The notes below the pieces were generated by a model. The model was not told the DNA's origin. It made no database searches and saw only the letters and a list, made by a program, of their open reading frames with translations. Source: a virus. Taken from it: a stretch of DNA of 39,961 nt. This document shows, in pieces, positions 1 to 5,988 of the stretch (within the stretch, counting starts at the first letter, position 1; each line of letters begins with the position of its first letter). Both the position numbers and the translations under genes were made by a program. The stretch is taken from the IMG/VR virus record IMGVR_UViG_3300005253_000056, positions 1 through 39,961 of that record; one strand, written 5' to 3'.

Positions 1-121
1 GGGAAGGAGGGAACTATGGGGAAAATAGAACGATGACAGAACTAGCCAAACGGAACCTGATATGGGACACGCTGGTAGAACTCTTCGGTGAACCAGCACC
101 GACGAGACAAGCCTTGTACGG
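1..121. repeat. Left copy of the 121-bp terminal direct repeat
   Basis: These 121 bases are identical to the last 121 bases of the window. The repeat lies inside a coding frame that continues through it from the right end. It is therefore best read as the overlap left when a circular (or circularly permuted) genome is assembled, not as a functional terminal repeat. The true unit length would be 39,840 bp. Confidence 0.95.
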
Positions 122-362
122 TCGTGTCACCCAATACCTCACCGACGCCGGCGCGACCCCTGATCTCATCCGGCAGCGTGCCACACGCATCGTCACCGAC
201 TGGGGGCCAGCAACACTCACCCTCACCTCCCTAGAAAAGCACTGGTCAAGGTTCGATGGGTTGGCTGGACAAATCACAGACGCTGACGTAGAGGCAGCGA
301 AACGGAAGCAGAGACGTAACCAGATCCGACAAGGACTGGAGGATGCTGATGATAACAAGTGA
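33..362 (+). CDS. Replication-initiator-like protein, C-terminal part (gene spans the circular join)
   Basis: The 109 residues from this ATG resemble the C-terminal helical domain of actinophage replication-initiation or helicase-loading proteins: IWDTLVELFGE, then DAGATPDLIRQRA, then LTLTSLEKHWSRF, then a basic tail. That assignment rests on remembered family patterns, not a search. The frame stays open upstream across the join to an ATG at 39660, giving 180 aa in all. The start is ambiguous. An AAGGAGG at 4-10 serves an ATG at 16 that encodes only MGKIER and stops at 34-36, overlapping this ATG, so start 33 could be translated by coupling. The 39660 start lies downstream of a good promoter. 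The next gene begins inside its last codons. Confidence 0.7.
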   Translation: MTELAKRNLIWDTLVELFGEPAPTRQALYGRVTQYLTDAGATPDLIRQRATRIVTDWGPATLTLTSLEKHWSRFDGLAGQITDADVEAAKRKQRRNQIRQGLEDADDNK

Positions 363-768
363 CGACTGGGACGAGCTCGTTGAATGGCTTGACAAACGGT
401 TCCCGAACAGGTCGTGGCGGCCCGAACAGGCGGTTGCGTATTACGCGGATATGCGTGAACGGTTCGACATGACCGACGTGTGGACTTCGGTGTTCGCGAT
501 GTATGAGAAGGGTCAGACGTTCGCGCCAAACGGTTCACAGTTGATTGCGGACACGATCCGGGTGGTGCGCCAAGCTGCCGTCGACGAGCTGTATCGGGGG
601 TTGCCTGAGTCTGCCGGTGAGCGCCCGCCAGTAGAGGGCTGGATCAAGAAACGGTTCGGTGAAGAAATGACTGGGAGAGAGTTTGTGGCGAGGATCCATA
701 GAGAGAAGGGACCGTGCAAGACGAAGACGTGCAGTGTTTGTTATCGAGTGAAAGTGAGAGCAGGATGA
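349..768 (+). CDS. Conserved actinophage early protein, unknown function
   Basis: This 139-aa protein has an acidic, helical N-terminal part (residues 1-40, WDELVEWLDKRFP) and a middle segment, FAPNGSQLIADTI, that I recall from actinophage genes next to replication initiators. The C-terminus has a CKTKTCSVC cluster that could bind zinc. ATG 349 is preferred over ATG 343 because GGAGG at 338-342 abuts 343 but sits six bases before 349. It overlaps the end of the initiator-like gene by 14 nt and the next gene by 4 nt. A role in replication is inferred from position only. Confidence 0.75.
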   Translation: MITSDDWDELVEWLDKRFPNRSWRPEQAVAYYADMRERFDMTDVWTSVFAMYEKGQTFAPNGSQLIADTIRVVRQAAVDELYRGLPESAGERPPVEGWIKKRFGEEMTGREFVARIHREKGPCKTKTCSVCYRVKVRAG

Positions 769-947
769 GCGACAAGAAGCGCAGAGAGGAGAACTCTGAT
801 CCGACAGACAGAATCCTCGCCGAGATATGTAAAACATCGGGTCTCGACGAATCGGCCACCATCAGAGAATGGGTGGAGGCTCTCAGAGAACTCGGATGGA
901 CAGCAAGCCAACCAGACAAAGATGGAAAATGGAGGTTCGTAGGATGA
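765..947 (+). CDS. Small hypothetical protein (60 aa)
   Basis: It starts at ATG 765 in an ATGA overlap with the previous stop. The first ten residues are charged (MSDKKRREEN). They are followed by one or two amphipathic helices around ATIREWVEALRELGW and a C-terminal KWRFVG. The layout is like a tiny winged-helix fragment, but I do not recognise a family. Codon use and coupling fit the operon. Confidence 0.65.
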   Translation: MSDKKRREENSDPTDRILAEICKTSGLDESATIREWVEALRELGWTASQPDKDGKWRFVG

Positions 948-1123
948 CTGACAAGACACCAGTAACCAAGAAGACGAGGAAGCCTCAGAAGATCACGTAC
1001 CCACGGCTGTTCAACGCAGTCGAGGATCTGGTAAACGAGGCCGGCCTCTTACCGGAGCAAACGATCAAGGATCTGTACGACGCGTTGGAGGCAGCGATCG
1101 TCAGAGACGCGAGAGGGAAATGA
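944..1123 (+). CDS. Small basic/helical hypothetical protein (59 aa)
   Basis: ATG 944 overlaps the previous stop (ATGA), and GGAGG lies upstream at about 931. The first 20 residues are Lys/Thr/Arg-rich and probably disordered. Residues 22-56 form a likely helical hairpin (LFNAVEDLVNEAGLL, then IKDLYDALEAAIV). No known domain is recognised. Translational coupling on both sides supports it as a real gene. Confidence 0.65.
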   Translation: MTDKTPVTKKTRKPQKITYPRLFNAVEDLVNEAGLLPEQTIKDLYDALEAAIVRDARGK

Positions 1124-1356
1124 CCACCACCACCGAGTTCCGTGTGGTTTGCTCCCGGTTCGGTACCCGAGATCACTCAGGTCATGTGTCGGTGAAGACT
1201 GGGAACGATGCGGAGAAGCGCGCGGTGCAGGCTGTGATTGATGCGAATCATCACGCCGAAACAGTCGTCGGATCTGACCACTTCTACCGGCAAGAGGCTC
1301 CCTATCGGATTCAAACGCGTGAGGTGTCGGAATGGGAGGACTCGGATGTTCAGTGA
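1120..1356 (+). CDS. Small hypothetical protein (78 aa)
   Basis: ATG 1120 overlaps the upstream TGA. The N-terminus looks like a beta strand (TEFRVVCSRFGTRDHSGHVSV). A helix follows (EKRAVQAVIDANHH), and the acidic C-terminus is WEDSDVQ. The shape suggests a compact alpha/beta fold, but the function cannot be named. The end of the gene overlaps the next small membrane gene by 11 nt. Confidence 0.65.
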   Translation: MTTTTEFRVVCSRFGTRDHSGHVSVKTGNDAEKRAVQAVIDANHHAETVVGSDHFYRQEAPYRIQTREVSEWEDSDVQ

Positions 1357-1453
1357 TTCGTTCAAGGGCATCATGGCCCTCACACCCGCCATCATCCTCA
1401 GTTTGATCGTGTGGGTAGGGATCGTGTGGCTTGTTAGGTGGGTACTGACATGA
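1346..1453 (+). CDS. One-helix membrane protein (35 aa)
   Basis: ATG 1346 is preceded by GGGAGGA at 1334-1340, and the stop overlaps the next ATG. Residues 10-34 form a single transmembrane segment (LTPAIILSLIVWVGIVW) ending in LVRWVLT. The end closely resembles the C-terminal helix of the 90-aa protein at 37515-37787 (WWIGLWHIVRWIFS). The two are probably related membrane anchors. Function is unknown. Confidence 0.6.
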   Translation: MFSDSFKGIMALTPAIILSLIVWVGIVWLVRWVLT

Positions 1454-1686
1454 ACCTCGATGAAGCCGTCACCATCGTCGCGCGCTGGTCTATATGGAAC
1501 ATGTTTGAAGCATGGGTAGAACAAGGATGGGAGGCGTTGCCAGAGATCACCGAACCGGACTATGAGCGTGTAGTTGAGGCAATCCAAGGACTGTTGCCAT
1601 CCGATATCACGTTCGATGAGTTCGATGCTGCGTACAAGTTCCTGGAGGCGAGAGCAACCGATGAGGAAGAAGCCAGCGATGAGTGA
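1450..1686 (+). CDS. Duplicated acidic small protein, copy A1 (78 aa)
   Basis: ATG 1450 sits in an ATGA overlap; the GTG at 1438 would lengthen it only by reading back into the membrane gene. The protein is acidic and helical: MNLDEAVTIVARWS, then EPDYERVVEAI, then DAAYKFLEARATDEEE. It is clearly paralogous to the protein at 34330-34566, with near-identical N- and C-termini. Here it precedes its partner B; at 34.1 kb the order is reversed. Function unknown. The acidic tail is compatible with a binding or DNA-mimic role, but that is speculation. Confidence 0.75.
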   Translation: MNLDEAVTIVARWSIWNMFEAWVEQGWEALPEITEPDYERVVEAIQGLLPSDITFDEFDAAYKFLEARATDEEEASDE

Positions 1687-1822
1687 CCAGATGAGCGGCC
1701 TCTTTCAACTCGATGAGGACACGCTGAACGCCGGTGGTTTCGCCTGCGACGTGATAAACATGGCACTCCATTGGGGTGTGCTGGTTCCTGATATCCGTTT
1801 GCAAGCCATCGCAGACGCATGG
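1679..1822 (+). repeat. Dispersed DNA repeat, first copy (partner 34091-34234)
   Basis: By direct comparison this 144-nt segment differs from 34091-34234 at four positions only, three of them silent. The repeat covers the start and first 48 codons of the B genes. Similarity also extends upstream into the ends of the A genes (around 1622-1689 and 34502-34569), but there it is attached on the other side. Confidence 0.9.
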
Positions 1823-1933
1823 AACATAGATGTTGCAGTTCGCTCGCTTCCATTCATCGGCCAACATGATCTCCGCATTTACTGGCCCGAGCTTGCTGCC
1901 TTGTTGGATGCGTTGGAGGGAGGAAAATCCTGA
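1679..1933 (+). CDS. Duplicated small protein, copy B1 (84 aa)
   Basis: ATG 1679 overlaps the end of gene A1 by 8 nt. The first 48 codons are almost identical in DNA to those of 34091-34333 (4 differences in 144 nt), including the phrase GVLVPDIRLQAIADAW. After that the two diverge completely. A third, distant copy of the same phrase is at 16034-16279 in the late region. The C-terminal half (IYWPELAALLDALEG) is helical. No known family is recognised. Confidence 0.75.
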   Translation: MSDQMSGLFQLDEDTLNAGGFACDVINMALHWGVLVPDIRLQAIADAWNIDVAVRSLPFIGQHDLRIYWPELAALLDALEGGKS

Positions 1934-2049
1934 TGAACAAACAAGCCAGAGAACTGCTCGTAGGTCTTACTTATGGTGGCATGTTCGGCATAGGCTTCAT
2001 TAGTGGAGCACTCGTCATCAGTATTTTCGTGGCACTATTTCTATTCTAA
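1933..2049 (+). CDS. One-helix membrane protein (38 aa)
   Basis: The ATG shares its first base with the last base of the gene B1 stop (TGATG). After a short charged start (MNKQAREL) the remainder is a single long hydrophobic helix (LTYGGMFGIGFISGALV, then ISIFVALFLF) running to the C-terminus. GGAGGAAAATCC just upstream is the ribosome-binding site. It is one of several tiny membrane proteins in the early block. Function unknown. Confidence 0.6.
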   Translation: MNKQARELLVGLTYGGMFGIGFISGALVISIFVALFLF

Positions 2050-2060
2050 GGAGAGCAGCT

Positions 2061-2273
2061 ATGAAGGAACGACTCTCCTGCATCGAGTCGGACAGGCTCA
2101 GACCGGACTTGAAGCCGTGGTCATCCTGTACGAACTTCGTCGGCGGTGAAGTACTTGACCATACCCGCCCGCCTCACACCTATACCGAATGGTGCAACGA
2201 CGATGAGGTAGTCCGACTGATTGATGTGTTAGATGCTGATGGATGTCGCCACACGGTGGAAGAACCCGAATGA
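2061..2273 (+). CDS. Small hypothetical protein (70 aa)
   Basis: This is the only gene in this stretch not overlapping its predecessor; its ribosome-binding site AAGGAGAG lies at 2048-2055. It contains three Cys residues and several His and Trp residues but no recognisable zinc motif. The C-terminus reads VVRLIDVLDADGCRHTVEEPE. No family assigned. Confidence 0.65.
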   Translation: MKERLSCIESDRLRPDLKPWSSCTNFVGGEVLDHTRPPHTYTEWCNDDEVVRLIDVLDADGCRHTVEEPE

Positions 2274-2374
2274 ACATAGCGTACGTGGTCCCCATTCTCA
2301 CCTTCTGTATCGGTGTCCTCATTGGTATGGCGGTGGTGTTCGTGTGGGTGGCAGTGAACAGGAAAGACAAATGA
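2270..2374 (+). CDS. One-helix membrane protein (34 aa)
   Basis: ATG 2270 overlaps the previous stop and the gene ends in another ATGA overlap. Nearly all of it is one transmembrane helix (VVPILTFCIGVLIGMAVV, then FVWVAV) followed by NRKDK, a positive cytoplasmic tail. It resembles a small inner-membrane peptide. A specific role cannot be assigned. Confidence 0.6.
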   Translation: MNIAYVVPILTFCIGVLIGMAVVFVWVAVNRKDK

Positions 2375-2952
2375 GCGACCAACCGACAAGCGCTGAACGA
2401 TACCGGAGAGCACACATCGAACTGTGCCATGCGTGTGTTGGCGACAAGCGGGTGAATCGTGTCACAAGCCGCAAGAACGGCTCCCACATATCTACTGACA
2501 TTCTTCCTTGCTCAACGTGCAACGGTCGTGGCTATCTAATCACAGCTATTGATCCGTTAGATGAGCAGGACAGCGATGACCACGCGGCGAAGGATCTACA
2601 GGTTCATGTCCGCACTTTGGAACGCCGCAACAGGAAGCTCCAGGAACGTCTGAACAGGATCAGTAACGCCATGGTCGGGAACCAGAGGATATGGGAACTC
2701 GACAGGTTGGCGATGGAGTGTGAAGTGGAAGCCGACCTCGCCATTGCCGAATACAACCTTGACGAAGACATCCCACACGTGTCGGTGGATGCGCGGCTGG
2801 CTATTGAACGGGAAGCACAGTGTCGTGCCGATGCTCTGTTCCTTCGACGTTTGGAATGGGATCTCGGTGAGTTGCATGTAGCTGTGCGGGGTGACACGAA
2901 CAGGCGTGGCGGCAGATACGACCAAGCCGAATGGAAAGGACAGAGACCGTGA
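2371..2952 (+). CDS. Zinc-finger and coiled-coil early protein (193 aa)
   Basis: Starting at ATG 2371, the N-terminal part has CHACVG (residues about 19-24) and CSTCNGRG (about 47-54), the paired CxxCxG layout of DnaJ-type zinc fingers. Residues about 78-100 (VRTLERRNRKLQERLNRI) form a basic coiled coil. The rest is acidic and helical. The longer frame starting at 2233 merely overlaps upstream genes. A chaperone-like or nucleic-acid-binding adapter is possible, but the family is not identified. Confidence 0.7.
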   Translation: MSDQPTSAERYRRAHIELCHACVGDKRVNRVTSRKNGSHISTDILPCSTCNGRGYLITAIDPLDEQDSDDHAAKDLQVHVRTLERRNRKLQERLNRISNAMVGNQRIWELDRLAMECEVEADLAIAEYNLDEDIPHVSVDARLAIEREAQCRADALFLRRLEWDLGELHVAVRGDTNRRGGRYDQAEWKGQRP

Positions 2953-3344
2953 GTGACCTACCGCTTGATCACATCGTTCGTGACGGACCAACATGGACAA
3001 CACTTCCGCAACTCACTGAATGCGGTCGATTGCTCAACGATATCGCAGCAGCCATCGAGTGGGATATGTTTGTTGCAAAAGTGAAGCGACTCGGCAAGCA
3101 ACGCACATCCATGACAACGTGTATGACATGTTGGAATCGGGCAACATACCGACCAGAGTTGGGCGCAGAAAGAGTCGAAGCCGTGAGCCGGTATGTTGGT
3201 CGTGTGTATCGAAACGCCGATGCTGGGAGAGTTGTTCTTGCCGAGTTGGAAGCCATCGAGCGTCTGGTGGAGGCACATAGGGATGAGTACGATGACTTGG
3301 TGAAAGGCATAAGACATGTCGTGAGATTGGAGGGGCAACGATGA
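2949..3344 (+). CDS. Helical early protein (131 aa)
   Basis: GTG 2949 in a GTGA overlap is preferred to ATG 2931: AAAGGA lies about 10 nt before it, and the resulting MSDLP start matches the gene at 3648. The protein has a CMTCW pair in the middle (one CxxC) and a strongly helical C-terminal half (VVLAELEAIERLVEAHRDEY). It is coupled to the next gene by ATGA. No recognised family. Confidence 0.65.
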   Translation: MSDLPLDHIVRDGPTWTTLPQLTECGRLLNDIAAAIEWDMFVAKVKRLGKQRTSMTTCMTCWNRATYRPELGAERVEAVSRYVGRVYRNADAGRVVLAELEAIERLVEAHRDEYDDLVKGIRHVVRLEGQR

Positions 3345-3655
3345 CCATTATCACAGCCATCGTTATCGCTGTTCTGCTCATCATCATCGGTGTCCTCATC
3401 GCCCGCCTCCACCAGCAACACGAACGCACCCTCGGACATCTAGCAACGATCTTCGCCCTTGACGAAACCGTCACCGACTTGGAAGCGAAACTGCGGCCGT
3501 TCGAGTGGCGCATACCGGACACTGAGATGCAATCCACTGTGACGAAGGGACGCCCCGATCTGCCTGCGGTGAGGGAAGCGGCTGTACCATCGGGGGTTGT
3601 TCAGGATTTCACTGACATAGACGACATCCCTAACTTGGAGGCAGTAAATGAGTGA
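3341..3655 (+). CDS. N-terminally anchored membrane protein (104 aa)
   Basis: Residues 2-22 are a strong transmembrane helix (TIITAIVIAVLLIIIGVL), followed directly by RLHQQHERTLGHL, a short coiled coil and an acidic soluble tail. No lipobox or signal-peptidase site is evident, so it is probably a single-pass anchor with a cytoplasmic tail. It overlaps neighbours by 4 and 8 nt. The layout could suit a superinfection-exclusion or spanin-like accessory, but nothing in the sequence decides this. Confidence 0.65.
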   Translation: MTIITAIVIAVLLIIIGVLIARLHQQHERTLGHLATIFALDETVTDLEAKLRPFEWRIPDTEMQSTVTKGRPDLPAVREAAVPSGVVQDFTDIDDIPNLEAVNE

Positions 3656-3941
3656 TCTACCGACAAGGGAAGAGGCACAGGAACGGTGCGATTGGTTTGA
3701 GGAGATCAGAGGTGATAGGTGTAATCAGAGCTGTAGTCACCATCTTGATCTTGGGCTACCTGAGGAACGACTGCTCTCTGCCCGTGCTGCCGGTGGGCTG
3801 TTGACTGAGGCTGAGTGGTGGGCGAAGCTACCTGACGGCGACATGTTCGTGAAGCGACGCATCGAGGACGACAGGTGCGAATATGGAATGGATGAGCATT
3901 TCGGGTTCTGTTGGGAGCTGGTGAAGGTGGAGAGAATATGA
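3648..3941 (+). CDS. TEAEW/LPDGD family small protein (97 aa)
   Basis: The core LLTEAEWWAKLPDGDMFVKR and the ending LVKVERI recur in other early proteins here: 36989-37300 has MTEAEWRAKLPDGDLYV and MKMERGNP, 33604-33882 has LPDGDLL and LVKVERGES, and 37297-37518 has MTEATWQVAFPDG. Several Cys and His residues (CNQSCSHH) precede the core. This is a small expanded gene family of this phage. Function unknown. Confidence 0.7.
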   Translation: MSDLPTREEAQERCDWFEEIRGDRCNQSCSHHLDLGLPEERLLSARAAGGLLTEAEWWAKLPDGDMFVKRRIEDDRCEYGMDEHFGFCWELVKVERI

Positions 3942-4039
3942 CGGCACCGAATGTGACACCGCGGCTGGTGTTGGTCACTGACCGCATCCCTCTGCGAATC
4001 AGGATGTATGTGTGGCTGGTTACGGGTGTGTGGTGCTAG
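3938..4039 (+). CDS. Tiny hypothetical protein (33 aa)
   Basis: ATG 3938 forms an ATGA overlap with the previous stop and AGAG lies upstream. The product is MTAPNVTPRLVLVTDR followed by a short hydrophobic end, MYVWLVTGVWC. It overlaps the start of the next gene by 28 nt. It may be only a coupling ORF for that gene. Confidence 0.4.
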   Translation: MTAPNVTPRLVLVTDRIPLRIRMYVWLVTGVWC

Positions 4040-4509
4040 ATCCTTGTGGCTCTCGTGGAGCGTATTTGAGGCATCACAAGAACAGCGAGAAACCATGCGA
4101 CGCGTGTCTGGTGGCGATGCGGCCGATATGGGCAGCCACAGATCTGAAACGGAGACGGCGTAGGGTCGAGTTGGAGACACCATGCGGCACCTATGTGGCG
4201 TACAGGCGACACCTACGCCGCGGTGAACCGATTGATGAGGCTTGTCGACTGGCTGTGAATAGGGCGCAGAGAGTGTGGTATCACGATCATCGGCGGCGTG
4301 TCCGACGCGGCACTCTGAAGGCTGTCGTAGCGGACTACCTGGAAACACACGGGCTGGTGGAGATGCGTGAACTGGTGGTGCTGATTCAGTATCGGCATCC
4401 TGACATCACGCACCGTCAGGTCAGGGACGCTGTGAAAGGACTACGCAACGACGGGATGGTGGTGTCGGAGGTGGACGAGTGGGGTGTCCGATACCAGTAC
4501 GTCGCCTGA
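4012..4509 (+). CDS. Actinophage CGTY/RRHLRRGE-type protein with C-terminal winged-helix-like region
   Basis: This 165-aa protein has two copies of a Cys/His unit: CGSRGAYLRHHKNSEKPCDAC (split near residue 12 onward) and CGTYVAYRRHLRRGEPIDEAC. This pattern is widespread in actinobacteriophage proteins and usually of unknown, probably nucleic-acid-binding, function. The C-terminal about 60 residues (VADYLETHGLVEMRELV, then THRQVRDAVKGLRNDGMVV) look like a winged helix. The start is GTG 4012, with AGGA eight bases upstream; GTG 4030 or 4033 is possible. It is the last gene of the rightward block and converges on the holin gene. Confidence 0.7.
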   Translation: MAGYGCVVLDPCGSRGAYLRHHKNSEKPCDACLVAMRPIWAATDLKRRRRRVELETPCGTYVAYRRHLRRGEPIDEACRLAVNRAQRVWYHDHRRRVRRGTLKAVVADYLETHGLVEMRELVVLIQYRHPDITHRQVRDAVKGLRNDGMVVSEVDEWGVRYQYVA

Positions 4510-4538
4510 GCTACGAGGCTGCCCCCTACACGGCCCGT
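4510..4538. other. Convergent intergenic gap between the two blocks
   Basis: These 29 bases separate the converging stop codons of the rightward and leftward blocks. A weak AGCTAC/GTAGCT pairing with a long loop spans it. I see no strong hairpin or U tract, so the terminators are either weak or lie inside the flanking genes. Confidence 0.5.
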
Positions 4539-4757
4539 CTAGTAGCTGTACGTGTCGATACCTGTCTGCGGTGTCTCAGCGCCAACCTTGGATGCTGCCA
4601 ACGATTTGACAAGTGACAGGACAGCCATACCACCCGCAACGGCGGCAGCCTGAAGGACTGTGACGTCGATGGTGCCCGACGCGAGTAGGACGGCGGCGAA
4701 GCCTTGGATGAATGTCCAAGCGGCCCGTTCGAGGATGTCTATCAGTAGTGGACTCAT
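4539..4757 (-). CDS. Holin, r1t-like
   Basis: The product is 72 aa, starting at the ATG at 4757 behind AAGGAGAACAAC. An amphipathic start (LLIDILERAAWTFIQGFA) leads into two hydrophobic segments, AAVLLASGTIDVTVLQAAAV and AGGMAVLSLVKSLAAS. This ERAAWTFIQ-type layout is typical of the small two-helix r1t holins of actinophages. Such holins form membrane lesions that release the endolysin. It directly follows the amidase gene and is the last gene of the late block. Confidence 0.85.
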   Translation of the reverse strand: MSPLLIDILERAAWTFIQGFAAVLLASGTIDVTVLQAAAVAGGMAVLSLVKSLAASKVGAETPQTGIDTYSY

Positions 4758-4767
4758 GTTGTTCTCC

Positions 4768-5592
4768 TTACGATATGACTCTGACCATGGCAGCCCAAAA
4801 GTCTGCCCATTCTGGACTGTTCGGATTGAGTGTTTTCCAGTAGTTGGCTTCTCCTGTGAACTCGTCTGGTCGCCCAAGGAACAGGGCGTCGATCATCTGG
4901 TGCCATTGCTGTGTCGGCATGAGTTCACTCCCGAGTTCTGTTTGGATTCGGTTTTGTAAGCCTATCAGTCCACCGGGTGTGAACCAAGGGTCCACAGGTT
5001 TGCGACGTGTCCACGACCGGTGACCCAATGTGCGCTCCTGCCATCCGAACATGCGATGCAGGACGACACCCAACCCGACGAGATGATCGAACACACCTGC
5101 GTCTATAGGTGTGCCGTTGTTGGGGTGCGTGTTTTCGACGTTGAACGTGTGGCGGTTTGCGGCTTTCAGCCCGTCGCGGCCTTGCGCATCCAAAGGAGGG
5201 CGTATGTCGTTGTACATGTCGCCGAGTACGGGCCGATAGCCGTATCCGGCAGAGTAGCGTGCTGGGCCTGCGGACGTCAAATAGATGGTTGGGCGGTTGA
5301 GTTTCCCTATCACCTTCGACGAGTACAGGGTACCGTTGCCGTCGTCTAGTCCGACCCACGCCCCTGCTTTGGACCACACCCTGAGCCTGTTGCGGACGAC
5401 GGGTATGGAACGTGTTCCTGCGGTGCCGTGGAAGATCACACCTGACGGCGGATTGTCATACGACTTAGAACCATCAGGAAGGGTCCAGCGGTAGAAGCCT
5501 TGCGCTGTGTCCCACCCGTCCATCGCGACAACGTTCAAACCGTAGGTCCGGAGCTCGTCGGGCAGACCCAATAGGGCAGAATGTTGTTTCAT
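4768..5592 (-). CDS. Endolysin, N-acetylmuramoyl-L-alanine amidase
   Basis: This 274-aa protein has an Amidase_2-type (zinc amidase) domain. VIFHGTAGT carries the first zinc-ligand His, FNVENTHPNNGTP the central region, and TLGHRSWTRRKPVDPWF the second His plus the K-x-x-D-P motif common to this family. It should cleave the amide bond between muramic acid and the stem peptide. The C-terminal about 55 residues (ANYWKTLNPNSPEWADFW) may be a wall-binding or host-specific end. ATG 5592 in an ATGA overlap is the likely start. There is no signal peptide, so export depends on the holin next door. Confidence 0.88.
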   Translation of the reverse strand: MKQHSALLGLPDELRTYGLNVVAMDGWDTAQGFYRWTLPDGSKSYDNPPSGVIFHGTAGTRSIPVVRNRLRVWSKAGAWVGLDDGNGTLYSSKVIGKLNRPTIYLTSAGPARYSAGYGYRPVLGDMYNDIRPPLDAQGRDGLKAANRHTFNVENTHPNNGTPIDAGVFDHLVGLGVVLHRMFGWQERTLGHRSWTRRKPVDPWFTPGGLIGLQNRIQTELGSELMPTQQWHQMIDALFLGRPDEFTGEANYWKTLNPNSPEWADFWAAMVRVIS

Positions 5593-5948
5593 ATGCTGCC
5601 GACCACCCACGCTACACCCAACGCAAACAGGCCGTTCGCACCGATAATCAGCAACTTGTCGCGGGTGGCCATGGATAGTTTCCCGCCGTTCATCGCCGTT
5701 TTCATCTCGGCGACATCTCTGGACATTCCCCCTACCCGTTTCGATTCACCCGACGCGTTGAATACTTGTTTCCCGTCGAGGATGGTGAGGATGCGTGCAT
5801 TGGTGACTTCCATCTCATCCACCTTCGCGACGTATCTGAGTGTGTCGCCGGGTTTCATGTCGGCGTGATAATCCGACATGTGGGTTTGCTGGTTGGTGAG
5901 AAGCAGATCAATCTTCGGGTCAGATGAGCGTCTGTGTTCGTCGGTCAT
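5589..5948 (-). CDS. Tail-anchored membrane protein of the lysis cassette (119 aa)
   Basis: Soluble residues 1-95 include a probable coiled-coil region (DTLRYVAKVDEMEVTNARIL). A single transmembrane helix closes the protein (LLIIGANGLFALGVAWVVGS). It overlaps the endolysin start by 4 nt and follows the fibre gene. One-helix proteins at this place often act as second holins or lysis regulators, which is the best guess from position. No family match is claimed. Confidence 0.7.
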   Translation of the reverse strand: MTDEHRRSSDPKIDLLLTNQQTHMSDYHADMKPGDTLRYVAKVDEMEVTNARILTILDGKQVFNASGESKRVGGMSRDVAEMKTAMNGGKLSMATRDKLLIIGANGLFALGVAWVVGSI

Positions 5949-5988
5949 GTCAGGAACCCTACCCGTCTACTTGTTCGGTGTCGGTGTT

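Noticed and set aside
1-121. 121-bp repeat as genuine DNA termini (direct terminal repeats)
   Set aside because: The repeat lies in the middle of a continuous coding frame and has a length typical of assembler overlap. Read depth at the ends would be needed to claim physical termini.
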